A stretch of DNA of 7,991 nucleotides from Peptostreptococcaceae bacterium (GCA_016650115.1 JAENWI010000053.1:1-7991); one strand, 5' to 3'; numbered from the stretch's first letter, positions 1 through 6,999 are shown. Notes: generated by a model not told the origin, from the letters alone. Numbers and translations: made by a program.

Positions 1-1
1 C

Positions 2-61
2 CAAGACATAGATGCTATGTTTGAAATTAAAGAGAAGGGTTACTCTCTTAAGAGGTGGTAA
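2..61 (+). CDS. C-terminal end of an upstream gene (probable MoxR-type AAA+ ATPase), partial
   Basis: An open frame enters from the left edge and encodes 19 residues ending in GYSLKRW, then stops with TAA at 59-61. The next gene's ATG follows with no gap, so the two genes are almost certainly co-transcribed and translationally coupled. Nothing in this short tail identifies a family. The MoxR suggestion rests only on the established habit of CoxE-like VWA genes to sit directly after a MoxR-type AAA+ ATPase. The purine-rich stretch AGAGGTGG at 50-57 inside this tail serves as ribosome binding site for the next gene. Confidence 0.55.
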   Translation, partial: QDIDAMFEIKEKGYSLKRW

Positions 62-1255
62 ATGTTTTTAGATTTTTTCTATTTATTAAGGGCGAAGGGT
101 CTTCAGGTTTCTTTGAATGAATGGCTTTCCCTTGTGGAGGCCTTGGACAAAGGATTGATAGGTTCAAGCCTGACTGAATTTTATCATTTGTGCCGAAGTA
201 TTTTAATAAAAAGTGAAACGGAATATGATAAGTTTGACCAGGTATTTGCGGAATATTTCCAGGGAATAGAAAGCCCGGAAGATTTGCCTGCTGATTTCTG
301 GGACTGGCTGAATAACGATATTAAGCTAAGAGATATAAATGACAAAACTGTTCTGGACAAGTTTCAGGCAGAACTTGATGAACTTTTAAAGCGCTTTAAG
401 GAGCGAATGGAAGAGCAGAAGGAAAGACATGACGGTGGGAACTATTGGATTGGAACTGGAGGTACTTCCACCATGGGGCACAGCGGCTATAATCCGGCAG
501 GAATTCGAGTAGGGTCAGAAGGCAGGCATAAAACGGCGGTCCAGGTTGCTGGAGAACGGAAATTCAGAGACTTCAGGCAGGATAGTGTATTAGATATCAG
601 ACAGTTCCAAATGGCCTTCAGAAAGCTGCGACAGTACTCTGCCAGGATGGAGAGCGCTAAGACAGAACTTGATATTGATGCTACTATCGATGAAACCTGC
701 AATAATGCAGGCATGCTTAGACTGGTGTATGACAAACCAAGAAAAAATACGATTAAGCTGTTGATATTATTTGACTCTGACGGATCAATGACACCTTACA
801 GTACACTTTGCAACAGACTGTTTCAGGCAGTCAGCAAATCAAGTCATTTTAAGGATCTCAAGGTCTATTACTTCCATAATTGTGTTTATGATCATCTGTT
901 TACAACGCCATACTGCAGAAAAGGGGACTGGGTTGATACAGAATGGGTACTTTCCAACTTAAACAGCGAATACAAAGTGATATTTGTCGGAGATGGTACC
1001 ATGTCACCATCAGAATTGACGATGAAGGGTGGTAATGCCACCATAGGCTTGTTTAATAATGAAACAGGCATGCAGTGGTTAAACAAATTCAAAAAGAAGT
1101 ATAAAAAGGTCATTTGGCTGAATCCAATTCTGAAAGCAGACTGGGAACATGTATATGGCGGATATACACTTCAAATGATTGGCGAAGTATTTCCCATGTT
1201 CGAGCTAACCTTGGATGGACTTGAAGCAGGAATAAAAAAACTGCTGGTTAAATAA
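62..1255 (+). CDS. CoxE-like von Willebrand factor A (VWA) domain protein
   Basis: This 397-residue cytosolic protein has no signal peptide or clear membrane segment. Residues 1-120 are helical and charged. A conserved glycine-rich stretch (about 130-151, WIGTGGTSTMGHSGYNPAG) precedes the VWA fold and is typical of CoxE-like proteins. The VWA domain runs from about 231, with the metal-site motif DSDGSM at 238-243, then FHNCVY (271-276), FVGDGTMSP (308-316) and WLNP (352-355). The classic motif is DxSxS; here the middle serine is aspartate, so metal binding may be altered. Members of this family act with MoxR AAA+ ATPases in protein assembly or metal-centre maturation; the target here is unknown. 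The ATG directly follows the upstream stop codon and has AGGTGG just before it. A hairpin terminator follows the stop codon. Confidence 0.88.
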   Translation: MFLDFFYLLRAKGLQVSLNEWLSLVEALDKGLIGSSLTEFYHLCRSILIKSETEYDKFDQVFAEYFQGIESPEDLPADFWDWLNNDIKLRDINDKTVLDKFQAELDELLKRFKERMEEQKERHDGGNYWIGTGGTSTMGHSGYNPAGIRVGSEGRHKTAVQVAGERKFRDFRQDSVLDIRQFQMAFRKLRQYSARMESAKTELDIDATIDETCNNAGMLRLVYDKPRKNTIKLLILFDSDGSMTPYSTLCNRLFQAVSKSSHFKDLKVYYFHNCVYDHLFTTPYCRKGDWVDTEWVLSNLNSEYKVIFVGDGTMSPSELTMKGGNATIGLFNNETGMQWLNKFKKKYKKVIWLNPILKADWEHVYGGYTLQMIGEVFPMFELTLDGLEAGIKKLLVK

Positions 1256-1266
1256 TCGAAAATTTT

Positions 1267-1296
1267 AAAAGACGCCTATTCGCAGGGGCGTTTTTT
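1267..1296 (+). terminator. Intrinsic terminator after the VWA gene
   Basis: The arm AAAAGACGCC (1267-1276) pairs with GGCGTTTTTT (1287-1296), including one G-T pair, around a 10-base loop, and the stem ends in a run of six T. It starts about 12 bases after the VWA stop codon and separates that operon from the lrp-ald promoter. Confidence 0.85.
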
Positions 1297-1321
1297 GTCG
1301 TTTTGTACACAAAAAAATACA

Positions 1322-1351
1322 TTGACTTAAAAGATATAATGTGGTTATAAT
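1322..1351 (+). promoter_or_regulatory. Sigma-A-type promoter of the lrp-ald operon
   Basis: TTGACT (1322-1327) matches five of six bases of the -35 consensus. A perfect -10 box TATAAT lies at 1346-1351, with an 18-base spacer. A second TATAAT at 1335-1340 is only 7 bases from the -35 box and therefore unlikely to be used with it. The predicted start of transcription is near 1358, leaving a leader of about 90 bases that holds two palindromes. Confidence 0.75.
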
Positions 1352-1359
1352 GAGAATAT

Positions 1360-1376
1360 AAAGGAATGTTTCCTTT
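1360..1376. promoter_or_regulatory. Palindrome near the transcription start, candidate operator
   Basis: AAAGGAA-TGT-TTCCTTT is a perfect 7-3-7 inverted repeat placed within a few bases of the predicted transcription start. Too short and without a T run for a terminator, it is better placed as a regulator binding site, most simply for the Lrp-type protein encoded just downstream. This is inferred from position. Confidence 0.4.
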
Positions 1377-1395
1377 GTTTAGTGAAATATAGTAT

Positions 1396-1413
1396 ATAAA
1401 TCACTTGATTTAT
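1396..1413. promoter_or_regulatory. Second palindrome in the lrp leader, candidate operator
   Basis: ATAAATCA-CT-TGATTTAT is a perfect 8-2-8 inverted repeat of AT-rich character, as is usual for Lrp/AsnC sites. Its centre is about 37 bases from the centre of the 1360-1376 palindrome. Lrp proteins wrap DNA as multimers over several sites, so a pair of sites fits autoregulation, though no binding can be shown here. Confidence 0.4.
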
Positions 1414-1447
1414 GGAAAAGTAAAGGAACTTATACGGTGGGATACAA

Positions 1448-1903
1448 ATGGATGCAATAGATGTAAAAATATTGGGAATACTTGAAAAAAATGCCAGAAT
1501 ATCAGTCTCTGATATCAGTGGCCAAGTTTCTTTATCCTTATCAGCAGTCAGCGAAAGGTTGAAAAAACTAGAAGCATCAAAAGTAATAAAGGAATATGCG
1601 ACAATTCTTGATTCGGATCTTCTTGGAAAAGGTCTTTCTGTGATTATGAATATCAGTCTTGTAAATCCTCAGGTTACTTCAAAATTTATGGATATTGTTG
1701 ACAAGGAGAGGGAAATTCTTGAATGCCATTATATCACAGGGGAATATGACTACGCACTTAAGATCACTACAGAAAGCACAAAAGCACTGGAGAACATTAT
1801 GAATAAAATAAAAAGCATTGAAGGAATAAATAAGACCCAGACAAACGTTATTCTATCTACTATTAAAAATTTATATAGTGTAAGCCCTGATTTAAACAAA
1901 TAA
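1448..1903 (+). CDS. Lrp/AsnC family transcriptional regulator
   Basis: This is a 151-residue DNA-binding regulator of normal family length. Residues 1-60 form the AsnC-type helix-turn-helix (LGILEKNARISVSDIS, then SAVSERLKKLE as recognition helix). Residues about 65-145 form the RAM ligand-sensing domain, with GEYDYALK at 98-105 and TNVILS at 132-137. Lrp relatives bind amino acids such as leucine or alanine and control amino-acid metabolism. The ATG has GGTGGG (1435-1440) upstream at a suitable distance. It lies 39 bases before ald on the same strand, an arrangement known for regulators that control alanine dehydrogenase, so it probably senses alanine or a related amino acid and controls its own operon. 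The exact ligand is not visible from sequence. Confidence 0.9.
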   Translation: MDAIDVKILGILEKNARISVSDISGQVSLSLSAVSERLKKLEASKVIKEYATILDSDLLGKGLSVIMNISLVNPQVTSKFMDIVDKEREILECHYITGEYDYALKITTESTKALENIMNKIKSIEGINKTQTNVILSTIKNLYSVSPDLNK

Positions 1904-1942
1904 TAATGCCATTATTTTAAATTACTTAAGGAGGTAAATTAA

Positions 1943-3061
1943 ATGATTATAGGTGTACCAAAAGAAATTAAAAACAATGAAAACCGAATTGCGCTAACTC
2001 CAGGAGGCACAAGAACATTGACAAGAAGAGGCCACAGAGTACTAATCGAAACCTTAGCAGGAATAGGTAGTGGTTTTACTGATGAAGAATATATCAAATC
2101 CGGAGCAGAAATTTATGTGGACAAGAAACAGCTTTTTAACGATGCTGACATGATAATGAAGGTAAAGGAACCGTTAAAGGAAGAGTATTCTTTATTTAAA
2201 GAGGACCAGTGTCTGTTTACTTACCTGCACCTTGCACCTAACCCAGAGCTTACAAAGGCGCTACTTGCGTCTAAGGTAAAAGGCATAGCATATGAAACCA
2301 TCGAATTACCAAATAAAACACTTCCGCTTCTGGCACCTATGAGTGAAGTAGCTGGAAGAATGTCAGTGCAGATAGGAGCTAACCTTTTACAGAAAGCTAA
2401 TGGAGGAGCAGGAATGCTTCTAGGCGGAGTTCCTGGAGTTGCCCCTGCAGAGGTTGTTATCGTAGGCGGCGGAAATGTTGGTCTGAACGCAGCAAAAATC
2501 GCTGTTGGAATGGGTGCCAGAGTGACAGTGCTTGACATAAATGCAGCCAGACTTGCATATCTTGATGATATTTTCTTAGGAAGAATAACAACTCTTGCAT
2601 ATAACGAATACAACTGTGAGGAAGCAACGAAGAAAGCCAACCTTTTAATTGGAGCTGTATTGGTTGCAGGAGAAAGTGCTCCGAAGACTGTCAGCGAAGA
2701 AATGGTAAAAAATATGACAAAGGGATCAGTTATTGTTGATGTGGCAATTGATCAAGGCGGATCCATCGAAACTATTGACAGAATTACGACTCATGACAAT
2801 CCAAGTTATGAAAAACATGGGGTTATTCATTATTCTGTTGCAAATATGCCTGGAGCTGTTCCAAGAACGTCTACCTTCGCATTAGAAGCTGCAACACTTC
2901 AGTATGCAATGATGATTGCAGATAAAGGTGTCGAAACTGCATTGCATGAAAATGATGCTCTTATGAAGGGCCTTAACACTTATAAAGGTATTATTACCTG
3001 CCCAGGCGTTGCAAAAAGCTTGAATATGCCTTATGTGGACCCGAAAACACTTATAAAGTAG
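1943..3061 (+). CDS. ald: Alanine dehydrogenase
   Basis: The enzyme catalyses the reversible NAD-dependent deamination of L-alanine to pyruvate and ammonium in the cytosol. At 372 residues it has full family length. All expected functional residues are present at the canonical numbers: Arg15, Lys75 and His96 for pyruvate binding and catalysis, the nucleotide-binding loop GGGNVG at 175-180, Asp198 for NAD ribose binding, and catalytic Asp270. The N-terminus MIIGVPKEIKNNENR is diagnostic. The start is fixed by AAGGAGGT (1928-1935), 7-8 bases before the ATG. It is second in an operon with the Lrp-type regulator and ends before a strong hairpin. In a fermenting anaerobe it would deaminate alanine; here it could recycle alanine made by the nearby aminotransferase if that enzyme uses pyruvate. 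Confidence 0.97.
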   Translation: MIIGVPKEIKNNENRIALTPGGTRTLTRRGHRVLIETLAGIGSGFTDEEYIKSGAEIYVDKKQLFNDADMIMKVKEPLKEEYSLFKEDQCLFTYLHLAPNPELTKALLASKVKGIAYETIELPNKTLPLLAPMSEVAGRMSVQIGANLLQKANGGAGMLLGGVPGVAPAEVVIVGGGNVGLNAAKIAVGMGARVTVLDINAARLAYLDDIFLGRITTLAYNEYNCEEATKKANLLIGAVLVAGESAPKTVSEEMVKNMTKGSVIVDVAIDQGGSIETIDRITTHDNPSYEKHGVIHYSVANMPGAVPRTSTFALEAATLQYAMMIADKGVETALHENDALMKGLNTYKGIITCPGVAKSLNMPYVDPKTLIK

Positions 3062-3128
3062 TTCATTGACAGTACGTAGATGGTCAATTTTTACTAACAA
3101 ACAATTAATACGGGGTTTTAATCCTGAC

Positions 3129-3160
3129 GTAAAAGCAGTTCTGAAAAGGACTGCTTTTAC
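3129..3160 (+). terminator. Hairpin terminator after ald (probably bidirectional)
   Basis: GTAAAAGCAGTTC (3129-3141) pairs with GGACTGCTTTTAC (3148-3160), 13 pairs with one G-T wobble, around a six-base loop. The A-rich left arm and T-rich right arm allow function on both strands, which fits its place between the convergent genes ald and lexA. Confidence 0.75.
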
Positions 3161-3208
3161 TATTCCCCTCTTAAATAAAAAGTGTGCCATCATGTGGACG
3201 CATCACAT

Positions 3209-3258
3209 AAAAAACCCCCTGGAATCAAGGTCCTCTGTGACCATATCCCAAGGGGTTT
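3209..3258 (-). terminator. Second, elaborate hairpin downstream of lexA
   Basis: Read on the minus strand, AAACCCC (3258-3252) pairs with GGGGTTT (3217-3211) and is followed by further T residues at 3210-3209. Inside the outer stem lies a second small stem, GGTC-ACAGAG-GACC (3243-3230), so the structure is a branched or bulged stem rather than a simple hairpin. It lies about 40 bases beyond lexA, after the first terminator, and is best read as a backup terminator of the minus strand. Confidence 0.5.
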
Positions 3259-3260
3259 GT

Positions 3261-3287
3261 AAAAGGGCAGCCGTTTGGCTACCCTTT
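3261..3287 (-). terminator. Intrinsic terminator of lexA
   Basis: Read on the minus strand, AAAGGGTAGCC pairs with GGCTGCCCTTT across the four-base loop AAAC, 11 pairs with one T-G wobble, and the stem ends in TTTT. It begins about 12 bases after the lexA stop codon. On the plus strand the same structure has a C-A mismatch and a weaker T-rich tail, so the minus orientation is preferred. Confidence 0.8.
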
Positions 3288-3298
3288 CTCTTTATTTA

Positions 3299-3964
3299 TC
3301 AGTTGAAGTATCTGAATACTCCTTTAACTTTTCCTAAAATCTGAACATCTTTTACAATGATCGGCTGCATGGAGGAATTTTCGGGTTGCAATCTGATGTG
3401 ACCGGCTTCTTTGTAAAAGGTCTTCACTGTTGCTTCGCTTTCCATGCCATCAATCATAGCAACCACGATTTCGCCGTTTCTTGCAGTGTTTTGCTGTTCG
3501 ACTAAAATCAAATCACCATCCAAAATGCCCACTTCAATCATGCTGTCACCACTTATTGTAAGCATATAATTGGTACCTTTACCTACATATTTTGAAGGAA
3601 CCGGGAAGGTATCCTCAATATTCTGAACTGCCAGTATAGGGGTACCTGCCGCAACCCGACCAATGATAGGGATCTCGACCACGTTGTTGCTTTCAAAATG
3701 ATTGTACCTTAAATGATTGCTGTTTGGTTTTTCATCGGAAGGTATACTGTCCGGATCCATAATCATAAGGGCTCTCGGCTTAGAAGGGTCTTTGCGTATA
3801 TAACCTTTTTTTTCTAAATTCACGATATCTTTATGAGTTGTAGAAGTAGATTTAATATTCAAGTCAGCACAAATTTCACGTACCGTAGGGGGATAACCCT
3901 TGCTTTTAATCTGATTTTTCATATATATTAAAATTTTTCGCTCTCGATCCTTTAGTGCTTCCAT
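3299..3964 (-). CDS. lexA: LexA repressor, SOS response regulator
   Basis: LexA represses DNA-damage genes and inactivates itself by self-cleavage when RecA filaments form. The 221-residue protein has an N-terminal winged helix-turn-helix (about 1-65, with TVREICADLNIKSTSTTHKD as recognition region) and a C-terminal S24-type peptidase domain. The cleavage bond is Ala106-Gly107 in GRVAAG, the nucleophile is Ser141 in SGDSM, and the general base is Lys181 in ATVKTF. The linker at about 70-95 is longer and more polar than in the roughly 205-residue Bacillus protein. AGGAGG five bases before the ATG fixes the start. It is a single-gene unit with its own operator upstream and terminator downstream. 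Confidence 0.97.
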   Translation of the reverse strand: MEALKDRERKILIYMKNQIKSKGYPPTVREICADLNIKSTSTTHKDIVNLEKKGYIRKDPSKPRALMIMDPDSIPSDEKPNSNHLRYNHFESNNVVEIPIIGRVAAGTPILAVQNIEDTFPVPSKYVGKGTNYMLTISGDSMIEVGILDGDLILVEQQNTARNGEIVVAMIDGMESEATVKTFYKEAGHIRLQPENSSMQPIIVKDVQILGKVKGVFRYFN

Positions 3965-3993
3965 AATGCCCTCCTATATTTTCCTTTAAAACA

Positions 3994-4031
3994 AGTCTAT
4001 CACATATAAAATATAATGTAAACACATGTTC
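3994..4031 (-). promoter_or_regulatory. lexA promoter with overlapping SOS box
   Basis: On the minus strand GAACATGTGTTT (4031-4020) matches the Gram-positive SOS box GAAC-N4-GTTC with one mismatch in the last base. It overlaps a -35-like TTTACA (4022-4017) that is followed 17 bases later by TAGACT (3999-3994), a four-of-six -10 match. This would let LexA block its own promoter, the usual autoregulation. The SOS box is clearer than the -10 choice, since other AT-rich -10 candidates lie nearby. Confidence 0.7.
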
Positions 4032-4064
4032 ACAAAAAAATATCGGACTTGGATATAAATTTAT

Positions 4065-4119
4065 AAACAGATACTCCGAACATGAAGCTTTGAAAAGCTT
4101 TTGTTCGGAGTATCTGTTT
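4065..4119 (-). terminator. Long perfect hairpin behind the aminotransferase operon
   Basis: An 18-base perfect inverted repeat (4065-4082 with 4102-4119) encloses a further six-pair stem, AAGCTT-TGAA-AAGCTT (4085-4100), joined by a G-T pair and one bulged base, about 25 pairs in all. It starts about 95 bases beyond the aminotransferase stop and lies before the lexA promoter, so it likely terminates or protects the 3' end of the operon transcript. The T run on either strand is short (TTTT on plus, TTTATAAATTT on minus), so an mRNA-stabilising role is an alternative. Confidence 0.6.
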
Positions 4120-4214
4120 TAAGTCTTGAACTGTTTTTGCAGTTGAAAACTATCTTAAAATTTTATTACTGATTTGTTTTATTTTCTTCTTAAAAATTAC
4201 TTTCTGCTGAAGAT

Positions 4215-5540
4215 TTATTTCACCATATTATCAACAGAATCAAGAACCTTATCCATAACTTTCATGGCATCTCTTAATTCCTTTTCAGTAATAACAAGTG
4301 GAGGCGCAACGATGATCATGTTTTCATGGGTATAAGTTGAGAACCCTTCTGTTTTTAACATTCCACCAATTTTGCCCATCAGTCCTTCGGAATCATTGTT
4401 GTAAGCCACGATTGGTTCACGAGTAGCCTGGTTCTTAACCAGTTCAATCACTGAGAAAAGACCTATGTATCTAACCTGTCCTACGCAGACATGCTTTTTA
4501 GCAATATCTTCTAATATTTCTCCAAGAACCTTACCGACTACTTTTACGTTGCCAGGAACATCTAATCTTTTATATTCATTGATTGTAGCAACTGTTGCAG
4601 CACATCCCATTGGGTGAGCGCTGTAAGTCAGACCACAGAACATTTTGTGATTATCAAAGTAATTTGCAATCTTTTCTGAAACGATAACGCCCCCTAGTGG
4701 AACGTAACCGCAAGTTGAACCCTTAGCAAAGGATACAAGGTCTGGCTTGATGTCATAATTATGGAACGCAAATGCCGTTCCAGTTCTGTAGAATCCAGCC
4801 ATAACTTCATCACATACCATCATGATGCCAAATTTATCGCAAAGCGCTCTAACACCTTCCATATAACCAGCAGGTGGAATAAGAACTCCATTAGAACCAA
4901 CAATGGTTTCAAGGAAGATAGCAGCGATGCTGTCAGGTCCTTCACCTATTAACTGGGTTTCTAACAATCCCAGATAATATTCTGTTACTGCAGCTTCGTT
5001 TTCAAATTTGCAAGCTTTAGGAGCTCTGTATGCATAAGGACCATCAAATTTGATAAAGCCCGGCATGCCAGGTTCGCTACTGAATCTTCTTGGTTCCCCA
5101 GTTAAGCTTCCAGCACCAGCGGATGAACCGTGGTATGATCTGTACATGGAAAATACTTTCCATCTGCCTGTATATGCTTTTGCAAGCTTTAAAGCATTTT
5201 CGTTCGCTTCAGCACCGGCATTTGTGAAGAATATTTTAGAACCTTCTAAACCTGATAATTCAACGAGCATTTTAGCTGCCTGAGATCTTATTTCAATTGC
5301 ATATCCAGGACCCATGAATGCCATTTTATCGGCCTGGTCTTTGATTGCTTCAATAACTGCTTTGTTCCCAAATCCAAGGTTTAAGTTAACAAGCTGAGAT
5401 GACATATCTTTATACTGTTTACCATCTTCGTCCCAGAAATAGATGCCTTCTGCTTTTGTAACAACCATTGGGTTGATTTTAGCTTGTGCACTCCATGAAT
5501 GTAAATTATATTTTAAACTCATATCTTTAATTGCTGACAT
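4215..5540 (-). CDS. Class III PLP-dependent aminotransferase (omega-amino acid or taurine type)
   Basis: This 441-residue enzyme transfers an amino group, usually from a terminal amine to pyruvate or 2-oxoglutarate, giving an aldehyde. The fold-type I features are complete: NAGAEANE (107-114) for phosphate binding, SYHG (135-138) with the ring-stacking aromatic residue, DEVMAGFYRTG (244-254) with the Asp that binds the pyridine nitrogen, and FAKGSTCGYVPLGG (271-284) with Lys273 as Schiff-base lysine. The N-terminal LHSWSAQ motif resembles the HPWxxQ region of taurine and omega-amino acid aminotransferases. A TTG at 5558 in frame gives a longer frame, but AAGGAG lies between it and the ATG at 5540, so the ATG is the real start. 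It follows the aldehyde dehydrogenase by 37 bases in one operon, so its product aldehyde is probably that enzyme's substrate. Substrate and acceptor remain open. Confidence 0.9.
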   Translation of the reverse strand: MSAIKDMSLKYNLHSWSAQAKINPMVVTKAEGIYFWDEDGKQYKDMSSQLVNLNLGFGNKAVIEAIKDQADKMAFMGPGYAIEIRSQAAKMLVELSGLEGSKIFFTNAGAEANENALKLAKAYTGRWKVFSMYRSYHGSSAGAGSLTGEPRRFSSEPGMPGFIKFDGPYAYRAPKACKFENEAAVTEYYLGLLETQLIGEGPDSIAAIFLETIVGSNGVLIPPAGYMEGVRALCDKFGIMMVCDEVMAGFYRTGTAFAFHNYDIKPDLVSFAKGSTCGYVPLGGVIVSEKIANYFDNHKMFCGLTYSAHPMGCAATVATINEYKRLDVPGNVKVVGKVLGEILEDIAKKHVCVGQVRYIGLFSVIELVKNQATREPIVAYNNDSEGLMGKIGGMLKTEGFSTYTHENMIIVAPPLVITEKELRDAMKVMDKVLDSVDNMVK

Positions 5541-5577
5541 TTTAATTCTCCTTTTCAATTATTAAAATATTATATAA

Positions 5578-6999
5578 CTATTTTAAACTGGCTACGATTT
5601 CAGCAGGGAATAAATCTTCATCCTTAGGTTGGAATGAAGGAATTTCTCTTGCAACGTAAGTAAAGTTTAATAAGTCTTTCCATGTTGCGTTGTGAGAAAT
5701 ACTATTGTGTCCCCAAGTTCCGCAACCAAGTGTCATTGACATTGGGAATCCGCAAGTCCATGAACCTGAGTTTGAAAGTGACTGTGGAAGGTTTACGCAA
5801 ACCTTGCAGACTGGCACTACTTCGCCAAGTTTTGTAACTCTGTCTTTAATTGTTGTGTGAATACCAATGCTATGTCCTTTTCCTTGATAATCTAAGATTT
5901 TTTCAAGTTTTTCAAGCGCATCGTCAAAATCTTTTGCTTTCATGATACCGGAAACTGGTGAAAGCTTTTCTCCAGTGAACGGGAAGTCATTTCCGTATCC
6001 TGCATTTTCTTCGGCCATAAGCAGCTTTGTTCCAGCAGGTACTTTTATGTCAGCGGCAGCTGCAATTACTTCAGCAGACTGAGCAACAATGTGTCTGTTT
6101 AAATCGTGATTTTCTGGGGAAAGGGGCCATAAAGCCTTTTGAAGTCTAGCCTTTTCAGGTGATCCTTCTTTAAGTAGTACGCCGCCCTTTTTAGCCATAG
6201 CAGTCATGAAATCATCATAGCAGCTTTCTAAAACGATAATATTATTTTCTGTTGAACATGATGTAGCGTTGTCAAATGTTTTTGATTTTATGATCATATC
6301 TGCAGCAGCATCAAGGTCGCTGGTTCCATCAATAATAGTTACGACATTACCAGTACCTACGCCAATTGCCGGATTACCGGATGAATAAGCCTGTCTGACC
6401 ATTGGTGTTCCACCAGTCGCCAAAATGAAGTCAACTTCTTTCATTAGTATTCCTGAAGCTTCAATGGATACATATTCAGGATCAATTGCCTGAACTAAAT
6501 CTGCAGGAGCACCCATCTTAACGATAGTTTCTCTAATCATTTCTACAACAGCAAAATTACTTTTTCTTGCCTTTGGATGTGGCGCAAGGATAATGGCATT
6601 TCTGGTTTTAAGAGTCATAAGAGCCTTGACAACCGGAGTTGCTTCACCGTTAGTTACTGGAACAAGAGCTCCAACAACACCCATAGGTTTTGCATAGGTT
6701 TCTATTCCCATTTCTTCATCTACTGCATATAGTCCAACTGAAGTTTTTCCCTTCATCTGGAAGTACGAACCTTTAACTTTGCCATACATTTTAGCTTGTT
6801 TATCTTTTGCAATACCCATACCGGATTCTTCTACCAGCATTTCTCCAAACTTTAGAGCAACTTCTGGTTTTGTAAGCTGGTATGCTACTGCAGCTGTAAG
6901 CTTATCCACCATTGCCTGGTCATAACTATTAGCAATTTTTTGAGCAGCATGACCTTTAGCGATTAGGTCTTTGATATACGCTTCATAATTCATTGTCAT
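5578..6999 (-). CDS. CoA-acylating aldehyde dehydrogenase (sulfoacetaldehyde dehydrogenase-like)
   Basis: This 473-residue enzyme would oxidise an aldehyde with NAD(P) and CoA to an acyl-CoA. It belongs to the acylating branch seen in EutE and the AdhE N-terminal domain: KPMGVVGALVPVTN (104-117), LKTRNAIILAPHPKA (130-144), ATGGTPMVRQAYSSGNPAIG (194-213), and FDNATSC with catalytic Cys248. The C-terminal LGCGTWGHNSISHN motif is also typical. It lacks the AdhE alcohol dehydrogenase half and any obvious microcompartment-targeting extension. Length and motif pattern resemble sulfoacetaldehyde dehydrogenases (SauS), but other small aldehydes such as malonate semialdehyde are possible. AAGGAGG seven bases before the ATG fixes the start. 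It is the first gene of the operon, about 54 bases behind a sigma-54 promoter. Confidence 0.88.
   Translation of the reverse strand: MTMNYEAYIKDLIAKGHAAQKIANSYDQAMVDKLTAAVAYQLTKPEVALKFGEMLVEESGMGIAKDKQAKMYGKVKGSYFQMKGKTSVGLYAVDEEMGIETYAKPMGVVGALVPVTNGEATPVVKALMTLKTRNAIILAPHPKARKSNFAVVEMIRETIVKMGAPADLVQAIDPEYVSIEASGILMKEVDFILATGGTPMVRQAYSSGNPAIGVGTGNVVTIIDGTSDLDAAADMIIKSKTFDNATSCSTENNIIVLESCYDDFMTAMAKKGGVLLKEGSPEKARLQKALWPLSPENHDLNRHIVAQSAEVIAAAADIKVPAGTKLLMAEENAGYGNDFPFTGEKLSPVSGIMKAKDFDDALEKLEKILDYQGKGHSIGIHTTIKDRVTKLGEVVPVCKVCVNLPQSLSNSGSWTCGFPMSMTLGCGTWGHNSISHNATWKDLLNFTYVAREIPSFQPKDEDLFPAEIVASLK

Noticed and set aside
1335..1340. TATAAT at 1335 as the lrp -10 box
   Set aside because: It lies only 7 bases from the TTGACT -35 box; the TATAAT at 1346-1351 has an acceptable 18-base spacing.
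1256..1447. Riboswitch in the lrp-ald leader
   Set aside because: The leader of about 90 bases shows only two short palindromes and no conserved riboswitch core or terminator/antiterminator pair.
2221..2640. 139-codon open frame on the minus strand inside ald
   Set aside because: It is antisense to a well-supported enzyme gene with every catalytic residue intact, and its composition is that of a reversed coding frame.
3066..3344. Open frame on the plus strand between ald and lexA
   Set aside because: It runs through three hairpin terminators and into the lexA 3' end, lacks a convincing ribosome binding site and resembles no family.
4129..4144. Small hairpin AACTG-TTTTTG-CAGTT downstream of the aminotransferase
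   Set aside because: Five pairs in AT-rich sequence with no proper T run on the minus strand; the 25-bp hairpin next to it is a much better terminator.
5541..5558. Six-residue N-terminal extension of the aminotransferase from a TTG at 5558
   Set aside because: The ribosome binding site AAGGAG lies inside this extension and is correctly spaced for the ATG at 5540.
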